Position numbers and translations under genes: made by a program. From the NCBI GenBank assembly GCA_018402485.1, contig JAGYIY010000001.1, positions 466,001-530,000 on the forward strand: 64,000 nucleotides of DNA, read 5' to 3'. Shown here in pieces: positions 20,935 to 30,012 of this stretch (positions within the stretch are counted from its first letter, which is position 1; the number at the start of each line of letters is the position of its first letter). Below the pieces are notes generated by a model, which saw only the letters and a list, made by a program, of their open reading frames with translations, was not told where the DNA came from and did not search any database. This DNA is from Roseivirga sp. GTDB lineage: Bacteria; Bacteroidota; Bacteroidia; Cytophagales; Cyclobacteriaceae.

Positions 20935-22065
20935 CTAACCCCAAAAAGACAGCACCGACGCAATGATATGGTCCTGCTGCTCGGTATCCATTTCTGTGTG
21001 AATGGGGAAAGAGATCACGCGCGCACATAAATCTTCTGTCAAGGGCATATCTCCTGTTTTGTAGCCATAATAGGCATAGGCCTTTTGCAAATGATTGGGC
21101 ACCGGGTAATAAATCATGGAAGGAACACCTCTCTCGGCCAAATGTGCATTGAGCGCATCGCGTTCTGCTGCATTTGTTAGTTTTACGGTGTATTGGTGGT
21201 ACACATGGTTGCTAAATGCTGATTCAAAAGGAGGAATGATGACCTCTGTCTTTTCGAAAGCAGCTGTATATTTTTGCGCTACCGCATAGCGTGCCGCATT
21301 GTAGGTATCTAAATGCTTCAACTTCACTTTCAACACCGCTGCTTGTAGACTATCGAGTCTGGAGTTGACACCAATGCTATCATGGTAATAGCGCTCACTC
21401 TGACCGTGATTGACGATCATGCGCAACTTCGCAGCCAAATCATCATCATGGGTCATAATGGCACCGCCATCGCCATAAGCCCCCAGGTTTTTGGAAGGGA
21501 AGAAAGAAGTAGCGCCGGCATGTCCTAAGGTTCCTGCTTTTTGCTTCTGCCCGTTCGCAAAAGTATAATCTGCTCCAATGGCTTGAGCGGTATCTTCAAA
21601 TACTTTCAGGTCGTGCTCCTTTGCTACGGCTAAAATCGCCTCCATGTCTGCGCATTGTCCGTACAAGTGCACCGGGACAATGGCGACGGAGTGATCCGTA
21701 ATTTTGGCTTTCAAATCCTCCACATCCATGTTAAAACTGTGGGGATCTACCTCTACAAAAACGGGTTTAAAACCCAACAGGGCAATCACCTCTACCGTGG
21801 CCACATAGGTGAAAGAAGGCACCAGCACTTCTGCTCCTTTGGGGAAATCGTAGGCCATCATAATGATCTGCAAAGCGTCTGTGCCATTGGCACACGGAAT
21901 GACATGTTTTACTTTCAGATAATTCTCTAAATCGGCTTGGAAGGCATGTACGGCAGGGCCATTGATGAAACTGGCATTGTCTAATACCTTATTCAACTCT
22001 TCCTTTACCTCGTCTTTGATCTTGGCATACTGACCAATGAGGTCAACCATTCTGATGTTTTTCAT
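20935..22065 (-). CDS. DegT/DnrJ/EryC1/StrS-family sugar aminotransferase
   Basis: 376 residues, intact. PLP-dependent transamination of a keto-sugar nucleotide. PLP-lysine motif FFPSKNLGAYGDGG, EDTAQAIGAD, NSRLDSLQAAVLKVKL and YYPVPNHLQKAY are the standard family blocks. The end RVISFPIHTEMD is also typical. It is probably a surface-sugar gene like the epimerase and dehydrogenase to its right, from which it is separated by a four-helix-bundle gene and a repeat array. WbpE-like enzymes that aminate UDP-3-keto-GlcNAcA are close relatives, but substrate cannot be set from sequence. Confidence 0.9.
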   Translation of the reverse strand: MKNIRMVDLIGQYAKIKDEVKEELNKVLDNASFINGPAVHAFQADLENYLKVKHVIPCANGTDALQIIMMAYDFPKGAEVLVPSFTYVATVEVIALLGFKPVFVEVDPHSFNMDVEDLKAKITDHSVAIVPVHLYGQCADMEAILAVAKEHDLKVFEDTAQAIGADYTFANGQKQKAGTLGHAGATSFFPSKNLGAYGDGGAIMTHDDDLAAKLRMIVNHGQSERYYHDSIGVNSRLDSLQAAVLKVKLKHLDTYNAARYAVAQKYTAAFEKTEVIIPPFESAFSNHVYHQYTVKLTNAAERDALNAHLAERGVPSMIYYPVPNHLQKAYAYYGYKTGDMPLTEDLCARVISFPIHTEMDTEQQDHIIASVLSFWG

Positions 22066-22069
22066 AGTT

Positions 22070-22135
22070 TATCCGTTGATTTGTTTAGCTGGTGATTTGT
22101 TTAGTTGGTAATTTGTTTAGTTGGTGATTTGTGAA
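22070..22135. repeat. 16-bp tandem repeat (TTTGTTTAGTTGGTGA)
   Basis: About four copies of a 16-base unit with GTTTAG core lie between the aminotransferase start and the four-helix-bundle gene. The first copy already covers the last codons of that gene. On the gene's own strand the unit reads with CTAAA cores. The other flank of the gene holds a related inverted segment (CCAAATAAACGACTAAAC at 22524-22541). Confidence 0.8.
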
Positions 22136-22482
22136 TTTCTTAAACTATTGAGTTTGTTCGTAACCTCTTCAATTTGTGCTCTTATTTCGTAATATTTTTG
22201 CTCGTCTAGAAATTCAAGGTCAAGAGATAAAATCAATTGATTTAAGAGCTCCAAAGCCGAACCATAGGACATAGTTGTAAAATACGATTTATCCTTCATG
22301 GTTTTTCTTGCAGTTCCTTCAGCTAAATTCGAAGCTATGGATATTGCACATCGTCTCATTTGGGAAACTAAGCCAAACCTCTCAGCGTCAGGATAATTTT
22401 TGGTAAGCAAATAAACCGACATAACTAATCTGCGAGCATTTTGCCAAACTTCTAATTTTTCGAAAGAGTATGTGTAATTCAT
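22117..22482 (-). CDS. Four-helix-bundle protein (23S rRNA IVP / S23 family)
   Basis: 121 residues. Typical family blocks: SFEKLEVWQNARRLVMSVY, GLVSQMRRCAISIASNLAEG and KSYFTTMSYGSALELLNQL. The family is related to proteins coded in 23S rRNA intervening sequences and to the Avd accessory protein of diversity-generating retroelements, but function is unknown. Here it sits between two sugar genes on the same strand, framed by short repeats. No reverse transcriptase is nearby. A paralogue lies at 28217. Confidence 0.85.
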   Translation of the reverse strand: MNYTYSFEKLEVWQNARRLVMSVYLLTKNYPDAERFGLVSQMRRCAISIASNLAEGTARKTMKDKSYFTTMSYGSALELLNQLILSLDLEFLDEQKYYEIRAQIEEVTNKLNSLRNSQITN

Positions 22483-22536
22483 GGTACTTATGTATATTTA
22501 TTTAGGTCACGTCTCAACAACTTTCCAAATAAACGA

Positions 22537-23595
22537 CTAAACACCATAAAATCCCCGATACCATTTCACAAACTCACCGACGCCATATTCCAAACTGGTT
22601 TCAGGTTTGTACCCTAGGTTATCCATTAAATCCTGCACATCGGCATAGGTTGCTGACACATCTCCGGGCTGCATGGGCATAAAATCCTTCTGGGCTTCAC
22701 GGCCTAGCTGCTGTTCAATCACCTTGATGAAGTCCATCAGTTTTACGGGTGAATTGTTGCCAATGTTATACACCATGTAGGGGGCTTTGGCTGTTCCGGG
22801 ATCTGGGTTTTTGCCACTCCATTCCGGATTGCCTTGAGGTGGATTGTCATTTACGCGCATCACACCTTCTACAATATCTCCTACATAGGTAAAGTCTCGT
22901 GACATCTCACCGTTGTTGAATACCTTGATAGGCTCTCCTTCTAAAATGGCTTTGGTGAATAGAAACAAGGCCATATCAGGGCGGCCCCATGGCCCATAGA
23001 CCGTAAAGAAGCGCAAGCCCGTGGTGGGTATGCCAAACAAATGGCTGTAAGTATGTGCCATCAATTCATTGCTTTTTTTACTGGCGGCATATAAGCTGAT
23101 GGGGTGGTCTACATTGTGGTGGATAGAAAAAGGCATGGTCTCATTCAGTCCGTAAACAGAAGAACTGCTGGCATAGGCAAGATGCTTAATGTGATGGTGA
23201 CGGCAGGCCTCCAAGATGTTGACAAAACCCACAATATTGCTATCCACATAGGCTTGAGGATTTTCTAAACTGTAGCGTACCCCGGCTTGAGCGGCTAAAT
23301 GGATGACCTTGTCAAATTTTTCTTGGGCAAAGAGTTGGTTTAATCCTTCGGCATCTTCTAAGCCTAATTGGATAAAACGGTAGTGATCATAAGTGGTGCT
23401 TTGAAGCAGTTGGCCATATTGCACCTTTTCGTGAGCAATACCTGTCTCTGCCAGGCGACCGTGTTTTACACGAATGTCGTAGTAATCGTTGATCACATCC
23501 AGCCCTATGACTTCATCGCCTCTTTCAAGTAGTTTTTTGGCGAGATGAAAACCAATAAATCCTGCTGTTCCAGTAATTAATATTTTTTGTGTCAT
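22537..23595 (-). CDS. NAD-dependent nucleotide-sugar epimerase (UDP-glucuronate 4-epimerase-like)
   Basis: Start chosen at [20 protein letters not shown] (23595); an in-frame ATG at 23616 would add seven odd residues. Rossmann motif TGTAGFIG, catalytic [15 protein letters not shown] (YxxxK) with SSSSVYG before it, and the extended family end [24 protein letters not shown] near the N-terminus is characteristic of UDP-glucuronate 4-epimerases of capsule loci. About 352 residues, intact. With the dehydrogenase at 25831 it could supply uronic acid sugars for the surface polymer. Confidence 0.9.
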   Translation of the reverse strand: MTQKILITGTAGFIGFHLAKKLLERGDEVIGLDVINDYYDIRVKHGRLAETGIAHEKVQYGQLLQSTTYDHYRFIQLGLEDAEGLNQLFAQEKFDKVIHLAAQAGVRYSLENPQAYVDSNIVGFVNILEACRHHHIKHLAYASSSSVYGLNETMPFSIHHNVDHPISLYAASKKSNELMAHTYSHLFGIPTTGLRFFTVYGPWGRPDMALFLFTKAILEGEPIKVFNNGEMSRDFTYVGDIVEGVMRVNDNPPQGNPEWSGKNPDPGTAKAPYMVYNIGNNSPVKLMDFIKVIEQQLGREAQKDFMPMQPGDVSATYADVQDLMDNLGYKPETSLEYGVGEFVKWYRGFYGV

Positions 23596-23724
23596 CTTGA
23601 AGCATTTACTACGCAAGGTACAACTGAAATTTTAGAATGGTAGTTCTAAATAGGGGATTCTTCAGTCGTCCTACGTCCTCCTTCTGAATGACGGTGAAAG
23701 TACAAACCGTCATTCCTCGCCACT

Positions 23725-25760
23725 GTCATACTGAACTTGTTTCAGGATCCCCCAGAAACTAGCACCATACCTACACCCTAGAAGATCGATCGGTTTCCAT
23801 TACTAAAGGATCCTGAAATGCGCATTGCTCCTATCGGTCGCATTGCTTTTCAGGATGACGGTGTGGATACCGTCATCCTGAACTTGTTTCAGGATCCCCC
23901 AGAAACTAGCACCATACCTACACCCTAGAAGATCGATCGGTTTCCATTACTAAAGGATCCTGAAATGCGCATTGCTCCTACGGTCGCATTGCTTTTCAGG
24001 ATGACGGTGTGGATACCGTCATCCTGAACTTGTTTCAGGATCCCCCAGAAACTAGCACCATACCTACACCCTAGAAGATCGATCGGTTTCCATTACTAAA
24101 GGATCCTGAACTGCGCACTGCTCCTATGGGTCGCAATGCTTTTCAGGATGACGGTGTGGATACCGTCATCCTGAACTTGTTTCAGGATCCCCCAGAAACT
24201 AGCACCATACCTACACCCTAGAAGATCGATCGGTTTCCATTACTAAAGGATCCTGAAATGCGCATTGCTCCTACGGTCGCATTGCTTTTCAGGATGACGG
24301 TGTGGATACCGTCATCCTGAACTTGTTTCAGGATCCCCCAGAAACTAGCACCATACCTACACCCTAGAAGATCGATCGGTTTCCATTACTAAAGGATCCT
24401 GAAATGCGCATTGCTCCTATCGGTCGCATTGCTTTTCAGGATGACGGTGTGTAACGTCATCCTGAACTTGTTTCAGGATCCCTCAGAAACTAGCACCATA
24501 CCTACACCCTAGAAGATCGATCGGTTTCCATTACTAAAGGATCCTGAAATGCGCATTGCTCCTATCGGTCGCATTGCTTTTCAGGATGACGGTGTGTAAC
24601 GTCATCCTGAACTTGTTTCAGGATCCCCCAGAAACTAGCACCATACCTACACCCTAGAAGATCGATCGGTTTCCATTACTAAAGGATCCTGAAATGCGCA
24701 TTGCTCCTACGGTCGCATTGCTTTTCAGGATGACGGTGTGGATACCGTCATCCTGAACTTGTTTCAGGATCCCCCAGAAACTAGCACCATACCTACACCC
24801 TAGAAGATCGATCGGTTTCCATTACTAAAGGATCCTGAAATGCGCATTGCTCCTACGGTCGCATTGCTTTTCAGGATGACGGTGTGGATACCGTCATCCT
24901 GAACTTGTTTCAGGATCCCCCAGAAACTAGCACCATACCTACACCCTAGAAGATCGATCGGTTTCCATTACTAAAGGATCCTGAAATGCGCATTGCTCCT
25001 ACGGTCGCATTGCTTTTCAGGATGACGGTGTGGATACCGTCATCCTGAACTTGTTTCAGGATCCCCCAGAAACTAGCACCATACCTACACCCTAGAAGAT
25101 CGATCGGTTTCCATTACTAAAGGATCCTGAAATGCGCATTGCTCCTATCGGTCGCATTGCTTTTCAGGATGACGGTGTGTAACGTCATCCTGAACTTGTT
25201 TCAGGATCCCCCAGAAACTAGCACCATACCTACACCCTAGAAGATCGATCGGTTTCCATTACTAAAGGATCCTGAAATGCGCATTGCTCCTACGGTCGCA
25301 TTGCTTTTCAGGATGACGGTGTGGATACCGTCATCCTGAACTTGTTTCAGGATCCCCCAGAAACTAGCACCATACCTACACCCTAGAAGATCGATCGGTT
25401 TCCATTACTAAAGGATCCTGAAATGCGCATTGCTCCTATCGGTCGCATTGCTTTTCAGGATGACGGTGTGTAACGTCATCCTGAACTTGTTTCAGGATCC
25501 CTCAGAAACTAGCACCATACCTACACCCTAGAAGATCGATCGGTTTCCATTACTAAAGGATCCTGAAATGCGCATTGCTCCTATCGGTCGCATTGCTTTT
25601 CAGGATGACGGTGTGTAACGTCATCCTGAACTTGTTTCAGGATCCCCCAGAAACTAGCACCATACCTACACCCTAGAAGATCGATCGGTTTCCATTACTA
25701 AAGGATCCTGAACTGCGCATTGCTCCTACGGTCGCATTGCTTTTCAGGATGACGGTGTGG
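23725..25760. repeat. Palindromic REP-like tandem array 2 (14 units of about 146 bp)
   Basis: Units begin at 23725, 23872, 24018, 24165, 24311, 24456, 24601, 24747, 24893, 25039, 25184, 25330, 25475 and 25620. The unit is that of array 1 without the 19 to 20-bp extra segment and with AGATCGATCGG instead of AGAACGATCGG in every copy. Junctions alternate between GTGGATACC and GTGTAAC. Both arrays have the same orientation. A partial, diverged copy lies at 23650-23700. No gene is seen from 23617 to 25830. Confidence 0.92.
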
Positions 25761-25830
25761 CATTGGGTTTTTGGTGATTAGGGTGTTTAGGAGGTGCCAT
25801 CTGCCTTCTCATCTCTCACCCACTACCTCA

Positions 25831-27114
25831 CTACAGCCTTGCATCCACCTTGTCCTTAGGGAAGAAAGACTTAACATCGTATACAATAGGTTTACCTTGC
25901 AATGCCTCCACCATTTCTATCGAAAACTTGTTATGAGCAACCGCTAATACCACCCCTTCGTAAGTTTTGGCTTTCATTTCCTGCTCGCTGATCAAGTCGA
26001 CACCATACTCTTCCTTCACTTCTTTGGGGTCTGCCCACGGATCATACACATCTACTTTGATGTCAAAATCTTTGAGCTCTTCAATGATGTCAATCACCCT
26101 GGAGTTTCGAATGTCGGGACAATTCTCCTTAAAAGTAATGCCCAGTACCAATACCTTCGATTGGTTCACCACCTGGCTTGCTTTCATCAAAAGCTTCACC
26201 ATGGAGCTGGCTACATAAGGACCTATTGAATTATTCAGTCTTCTTCCCGCTAATAATATTTGAGGATAGTAGCCTACCTTTTTAGCCTTTTGCGCCAAAT
26301 AATAAGGATCTACCCCAATGCAATGGCCGCCCACTAGACCCGGACGGAAGGGTAAAAAATTCCATTTGGTGCCAGCGGCTTCCAGCACATCTACCGTATC
26401 GATATCCATTTTATTGAAGATCATGGCCAATTCATTCACAAAAGCAATATTGATGTCTCTTTGGGAGTTCTCGATTACTTTTGCCGCCTCGGCTACTTTG
26501 ATGCTTGCCGCTTTGTAGGTACCTGCCACAATCACGCTTTTGTACAACTGATCTACGCGCTCGGCTATTTCAGGCGTAGAACCGGAGGTAACTTTTAGAA
26601 TTTTGGTTACTGTATGTTCTTTATCCCCCGGATTGATACGCTCAGGGCTGTATCCACAAAAGAAATTTTGATTGTATTGGAGACCTGAAACCTTTTCGAG
26701 AATGGGCACACAATCTTCTTCGGTGGCCCCGGGATACACTGTAGATTCATAAATCACCAAGTCACCTTCTTTCAATACGGAACCGACGGTTTCAGAAGAT
26801 TTGATCAAGGGAGTCATGTCCGGATTTTGATTCTCATCGATGGGGGTAGGTACGGTAACGATGTACACATTGCAGTCCTTAATGTCGGAAAGCACATGAC
26901 TATTGTAAAGCCCTGTTTCTGCTTCTTTGCCGTTTAAAACCGACTTCAATAATTCATCCTCGACCTCCAGTGTATGGTCATGGCCCTCATTTAATTCCTT
27001 GATTCGGGGCTGGTTGATATCGAAACCAATGACCTTGTATTTTTCTGCAAAGGCTACCGCCAAGGGTAAGCCTACATAACCTAAGCCAATGATGGCAATT
27101 TTATCTTTCTTCAT
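25831..27114 (-). CDS. UDP-N-acetylglucosamine/galactosamine 6-dehydrogenase, WbpA/TviB type
   Basis: 427 residues, intact. Oxidises C6 of a UDP-HexNAc to the uronic acid in two NAD-dependent steps. N-terminal [20 protein letters not shown] is the Rossmann motif; [45 protein letters not shown] and [16 protein letters not shown] (containing the catalytic Cys) are the family blocks. Length and the ENQNPDM stretch favour the TviB/VipA group over UDP-glucose dehydrogenase. Separated from the other sugar genes by repeat array 2. Confidence 0.92.
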   Translation of the reverse strand: MKKDKIAIIGLGYVGLPLAVAFAEKYKVIGFDINQPRIKELNEGHDHTLEVEDELLKSVLNGKEAETGLYNSHVLSDIKDCNVYIVTVPTPIDENQNPDMTPLIKSSETVGSVLKEGDLVIYESTVYPGATEEDCVPILEKVSGLQYNQNFFCGYSPERINPGDKEHTVTKILKVTSGSTPEIAERVDQLYKSVIVAGTYKAASIKVAEAAKVIENSQRDINIAFVNELAMIFNKMDIDTVDVLEAAGTKWNFLPFRPGLVGGHCIGVDPYYLAQKAKKVGYYPQILLAGRRLNNSIGPYVASSMVKLLMKASQVVNQSKVLVLGITFKENCPDIRNSRVIDIIEELKDFDIKVDVYDPWADPKEVKEEYGVDLISEQEMKAKTYEGVVLAVAHNKFSIEMVEALQGKPIVYDVKSFFPKDKVDARL

Positions 27115-27310
27115 GCGTAGACCGTAAAGTGTGGAATCAATCCATTTTCTTTGTTGTAAATTAATGGGATATTATCGGCATCTACAACCTTCGCACCCAA
27201 AGGTACCAAGGTAGCATGTAGCAAGGCAGCATCCCATTCTATAAAGGGTGCAAATCTAGGATAAATATCAAGTTTACCCACGGTGAACATAATGCATTTG
27301 AAAGAACGAC
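27111..27310 (-). pseudogene. CysQ (3'(2'),5'-bisphosphate nucleotidase) C-terminal remnant
   Basis: The last 65 or so residues read FTVGKLDIYPRFAPFIEWDA, then [24 protein letters not shown], which matches the C-terminus of CysQ (family: GKADVYPRFAPTMEWDTAAGH..YNKENLLNP). The conserved Thr-Ala-Ala of the metal and substrate site has become Ala-Leu-Leu. Sequence upstream (27310-27490) does not look like CysQ, and the open frame runs into the oppositely oriented ccmB gene. So this is a truncated and diverged remnant. It overlaps the dehydrogenase start by four bases, as an intact operon partner would. Confidence 0.65.
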
Positions 27311-27513
27311 GCATGGTTACCCCCCATTCCGTTTCCCATGGGCTACAGACTTGATGCCTCTTTCTCCCAAGTGTTCCCTGTACCAGGCCCTTCACCTCTC
27401 GTACCCTTTTGCCTAGAGAAATTCGGAAGAACAGGTTATTGCTCGGAAAAACCATGAGCATGTTGTGTCCTGTTTCGGAACATATTGAATAGTTGTCCTT
27501 ATCTTTGGGCATC

Positions 27514-28185
27514 ATGATGCGGCGCACCCTACTCTTCACCCTTATCCAAAAAGAATTTCTTTCCGAATGGCGGCAGAAGTATGCCCTCAATGGCATGCTT
27601 TTGTACCTGGCCTCGACGGTTTTTGTGTGTTACATGAGTTTTAATTTGAAAGCCGGGGCCATTCAACCTGTTACTTGGAATGCCTTGTTTTGGATCATCA
27701 TCTTGTTTACCGCTGTGAATGCTGTGGCCAAGAGTTTTATTCAAGCATCGGAGGGTAGGATGCTCTATTATTACAGCATCGCTCGGCCTGAGGACATTAT
27801 CCTCTCTAAAATCATTTATTATACCCTACTGCTCCTGGCCCTGACTTTGGTAGGCTTTTTATTGTACAGCTTGGTAATGGGTAATCCGGTGGAAGATGTA
27901 CTGTTCTTTGTTTTGGTTGTGGTTTTAGGAGCCATTGGCCTGGCTTCTGCACTCACCATGGTTTCTGGCATTGCTTCCAAAGCCCCCAATAGCCACACAC
28001 TGGTGGCAGTACTCAGTTTCCCTGTAATGCTTCCTTTGTTGTTGGTGATTATCAAAAGTGCCAAGTATGCCATAGATGGTTTAGACCGCAGCACCTACAC
28101 CGACCAAATTTTCGTTTTATTGGCGATAAACGCCATTATCGTTGCTGTTTCCTACCTGTTATTTCCTTATATTTGGCGCTCATAA
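27514..28185 (+). CDS. ccmB: CcmB, heme exporter membrane subunit
   Basis: Start at 27514 or 27517 (MMRRTLLFTLIQKEFLSEWR); a start at 27493 is possible but adds an unlikely leader. About 224 residues with six membrane segments. N-terminal KEFLSEWRQKYALNG and the central EGRMLYYYSIARPEDIILSK are CcmB-typical. CcmB pairs with the ATPase CcmA to release heme-loaded CcmE from CcmC; no ccmA gene is present in this window. First gene of the ccm operon. Confidence 0.9.
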   Translation: MMRRTLLFTLIQKEFLSEWRQKYALNGMLLYLASTVFVCYMSFNLKAGAIQPVTWNALFWIIILFTAVNAVAKSFIQASEGRMLYYYSIARPEDIILSKIIYYTLLLLALTLVGFLLYSLVMGNPVEDVLFFVLVVVLGAIGLASALTMVSGIASKAPNSHTLVAVLSFPVMLPLLLVIIKSAKYAIDGLDRSTYTDQIFVLLAINAIIVAVSYLLFPYIWRS

Positions 28186-28188
28186 AAG

Positions 28189-28216
28189 TTATTAGTGCTT
28201 AGCTCTTAGCCTTTAG
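28189..28216. repeat. Four heptamers ending in TTAG, left flank of four-helix-bundle gene
   Basis: TTATTAG, TGCTTAG, CTCTTAG and CCTTTAG follow each other without gap from three bases after the ccmB stop up to the ATG of the next gene. Confidence 0.85.
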
Positions 28217-28570
28217 ATGAAAAATTTTAAAAAACTAAAAGTCTGGCAAAAAGGATTGGATATTAGTGTGGCTTTGTATCAAGTAACAGCGCTTCTGCCA
28301 AAAACCGAAGAGTTTGGTTTGAAGCAACAAATGCAAAAAGCCGCCATTTCAATTACTTCAAATATTGCTGAAGGAAGTAGCAGATCAAGCAATAAGGACT
28401 ATAAAAGGTTTCTTGAATATGCTTTGGGATCTTGCTTTGAGATTGAAAGCCAAATCCTGACTTGTGTTCAGTTGAACTTAGTTTCTGAACAAAAAACTAT
28501 GCTATTGCTAGACATGTTGACGGAGGAAATGAAAATGTTACATAAGCTCATTTCGATGGTAGGTAACTAA
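28217..28570 (+). CDS. Four-helix-bundle protein inserted in the ccm operon
   Basis: 117 residues of the IVP/S23 family: MKNFKKLKVWQKGLDISVAL, then FGLKQQMQKAAISITSNIAEG and NKDYKRFLEYALGSCFEIES. It has no known role in cytochrome maturation and is absent from usual ccm operons (established knowledge of the pathway). Upstream it directly abuts heptamers ending in TTAG; downstream its own stop codon is part of a heptamer ending in CTAA. There is no room for a separate promoter, so it is probably co-transcribed with ccmB and ccmC. Confidence 0.85.
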   Translation: MKNFKKLKVWQKGLDISVALYQVTALLPKTEEFGLKQQMQKAAISITSNIAEGSSRSSNKDYKRFLEYALGSCFEIESQILTCVQLNLVSEQKTMLLLDMLTEEMKMLHKLISMVGN

Positions 28571-28598
28571 TGGCCAAAAGCTAATTACTAAAAGCTAG
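28564..28598. repeat. Five heptamers ending in CTAA/CTAG, right flank of four-helix-bundle gene
   Basis: TAACTAA, TGGCCAA, AAGCTAA, TTACTAA and AAGCTAG are contiguous and end five bases before the ccmC ATG. The core CTAA is the complement of the TTAG core on the other side, so the two flanks form degenerate inverted repeats. Confidence 0.85.
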
Positions 28599-28602
28599 TC
28601 AT

Positions 28603-29265
28603 ATGAAAAAAAAGTGGTGGAAAATATTGACGGTGCTCTTATTGACCTATAGCATTTTAGGAGCTTTCCTTTTTGATGTCCCTAGGTTAGCCATTTTGAA
28701 TGAGACCATCAGAAACTTGCATTTCCATGTTACCATGTGGTTTGGCATGATCATTCTCCTTACGGTTTCAGTCATTTACAGCTTGCGTTACCTGCGTTCG
28801 AACAACATGCGCCTCGACCATTATGCCGTAGAGTTTGCCAATGCAGGGGTTTTGTTTGGTGTTTTAGGCATTGCCACAGGCGCCGTTTGGGCCAATTACA
28901 GCTGGGGAGAACCGTGGAGCGGAGACCCCAAACAAAATAGTGCAGCGATTGCACTGCTCATCTACTTGGCTTATCTCGTGCTCAGAAACTCATTAGAAGA
29001 CAGCCAACAAAGGGCGAAAATCAGTAGCGTTTACAATGTTTTTGCCTTTGCTGCCTTGATTCCCCTGCTCTTTATCCTCCCCCGCATGACGGACAGCTCC
29101 TTGCACCCTGGCAATGGTGGGAATCCCGGTTTTAATTCCTACGATCTTGACAGCCGCTTGCGGGTGGTTTTCTACCCGGCCATCATCGCATGGACTTTAC
29201 TGGGCGTTTGGATGGTTTCTTTGCGGGTGAGATACAAAAATTTAAAAATGAAATGGGATGATTAA
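28603..29265 (+). CDS. ccmC: CcmC, heme-handling membrane protein
   Basis: 220 residues, intact, six membrane segments. The tryptophan-rich WWD-type periplasmic motif is WANYSWGEPWSGDPKQN, and flanking His residues (FHVTMWFG in the first loop region, SSLHPGNGG later) are the expected axial heme ligands. CcmC loads heme onto CcmE. The gene overlaps the next start by eight bases. Confidence 0.92.
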   Translation: MKKKWWKILTVLLLTYSILGAFLFDVPRLAILNETIRNLHFHVTMWFGMIILLTVSVIYSLRYLRSNNMRLDHYAVEFANAGVLFGVLGIATGAVWANYSWGEPWSGDPKQNSAAIALLIYLAYLVLRNSLEDSQQRAKISSVYNVFAFAALIPLLFILPRMTDSSLHPGNGGNPGFNSYDLDSRLRVVFYPAIIAWTLLGVWMVSLRVRYKNLKMKWDD

Positions 29266-29536
29266 GACGGTAAAAAAAATCTTTGTGTTCGTGTTACTTT
29301 TCGTTTCACTTCACGTACAAGCACAAGACGGTGCATACGAAATCACAGATGAGTCGTACACGGATACCAGTGTAGAAATGGCGGATGTGATGCGAGAAAA
29401 TGGTAAAATTTATGTGGTCGTTGCCGTGGTACTTATGCTTTTTGCGGGCATTGTGGTGTACTTGGTGCTGTTAGACAGAAAAATATCGCGGCTGGAGAAG
29501 GAAATGGGACTTAGAACCAAGGGTGAAATTGAATAA
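29258..29536 (+). CDS. CcmD-like small membrane protein
   Basis: 92 residues: a secretion signal (KIFVFVLLFVSLHVQAQ), a short acidic periplasmic stretch, one membrane segment (IYVVVAVVLMLFAGIVVYLVLL) and a charged cytoplasmic tail. Position between ccmC and ccmE and the single helix with polar tail fit CcmD, though it is longer and carries a signal peptide, as is usual in Bacteroidota. Confidence 0.75.
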   Translation: MIKTVKKIFVFVLLFVSLHVQAQDGAYEITDESYTDTSVEMADVMRENGKIYVVVAVVLMLFAGIVVYLVLLDRKISRLEKEMGLRTKGEIE

Positions 29537-29539
29537 ATT

Positions 29540-29938
29540 ATGAAAAAATCAAGTTTAATTGGCTTGGTAGTCATTGCCATTGCCATTGCCATCATTGTTT
29601 CTACCGCTGGCGATGCCAGCTCTTATGTTAGTTTCGATGAAGCCAAAACCTTGGCAGCAGCAGGGGGCGATCGGTCCATACACGTGGTGGGAGAATTGAA
29701 AAAAGACGCAGCAGGTAATGTTGTCGGTTTAAAGCCCAGCGCCGATAAGCTTTCTGTAGAATTCATTTTGATTGACGATCAGCAAAAGGAGCAGAAGGTA
29801 TATTTGAATCAGCCCATGCCTTCCGACCTGCTAAAATCTGACAAAGTGGTGATCATTGGCGGCTACCATGAGGAGCAATTTGTAGCCGATAAAGTTTTGT
29901 TAAAATGCCCTTCTAAATATGAGGAGAAGAGTCTGTAA
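29540..29938 (+). CDS. ccmE: CcmE, heme chaperone of the Cys (CxxxY) type
   Basis: 132 residues. N-terminal membrane anchor (SLIGLVVIAIAIAIIVSTA) and an OB-fold periplasmic domain (IHVVGELKKDAAGNVVGLKP, VVIIGGYHEEQFVADKVLLK). The heme-attachment site is C123-P-S-K-Y127, that is CxxxY, instead of the common HxxxY. The same exchange is known from CcmE of Desulfovibrio and archaea, in systems that lack CcmH. Only four bases separate it from the previous gene. Confidence 0.92.
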   Translation: MKKSSLIGLVVIAIAIAIIVSTAGDASSYVSFDEAKTLAAAGGDRSIHVVGELKKDAAGNVVGLKPSADKLSVEFILIDDQQKEQKVYLNQPMPSDLLKSDKVVIIGGYHEEQFVADKVLLKCPSKYEEKSL

Positions 29939-30012
29939 ACAAAGCTTATGAACAAATCGCTTTTCATCAGAATGACTTGCATTAATCTTTCTTCTTAAAA
30001 AAATTATCAGAT

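Noticed and set aside
22117..22482. Diversity-generating retroelement, because four-helix-bundle proteins resemble Avd
   Set aside because: No reverse transcriptase and no template/variable repeat pair is visible anywhere in the window.
18726..25760. Possible CRISPR array
   Set aside because: Units are 146 to 165 bp, fully repetitive without unique spacers, and no cas gene is near.
27493..27513. Longer start of ccmB (MSLSLGI...)
   Set aside because: The family usually begins close to the first amphipathic segment; the ATGATG at 27514 fits and the extra seven residues have no support.
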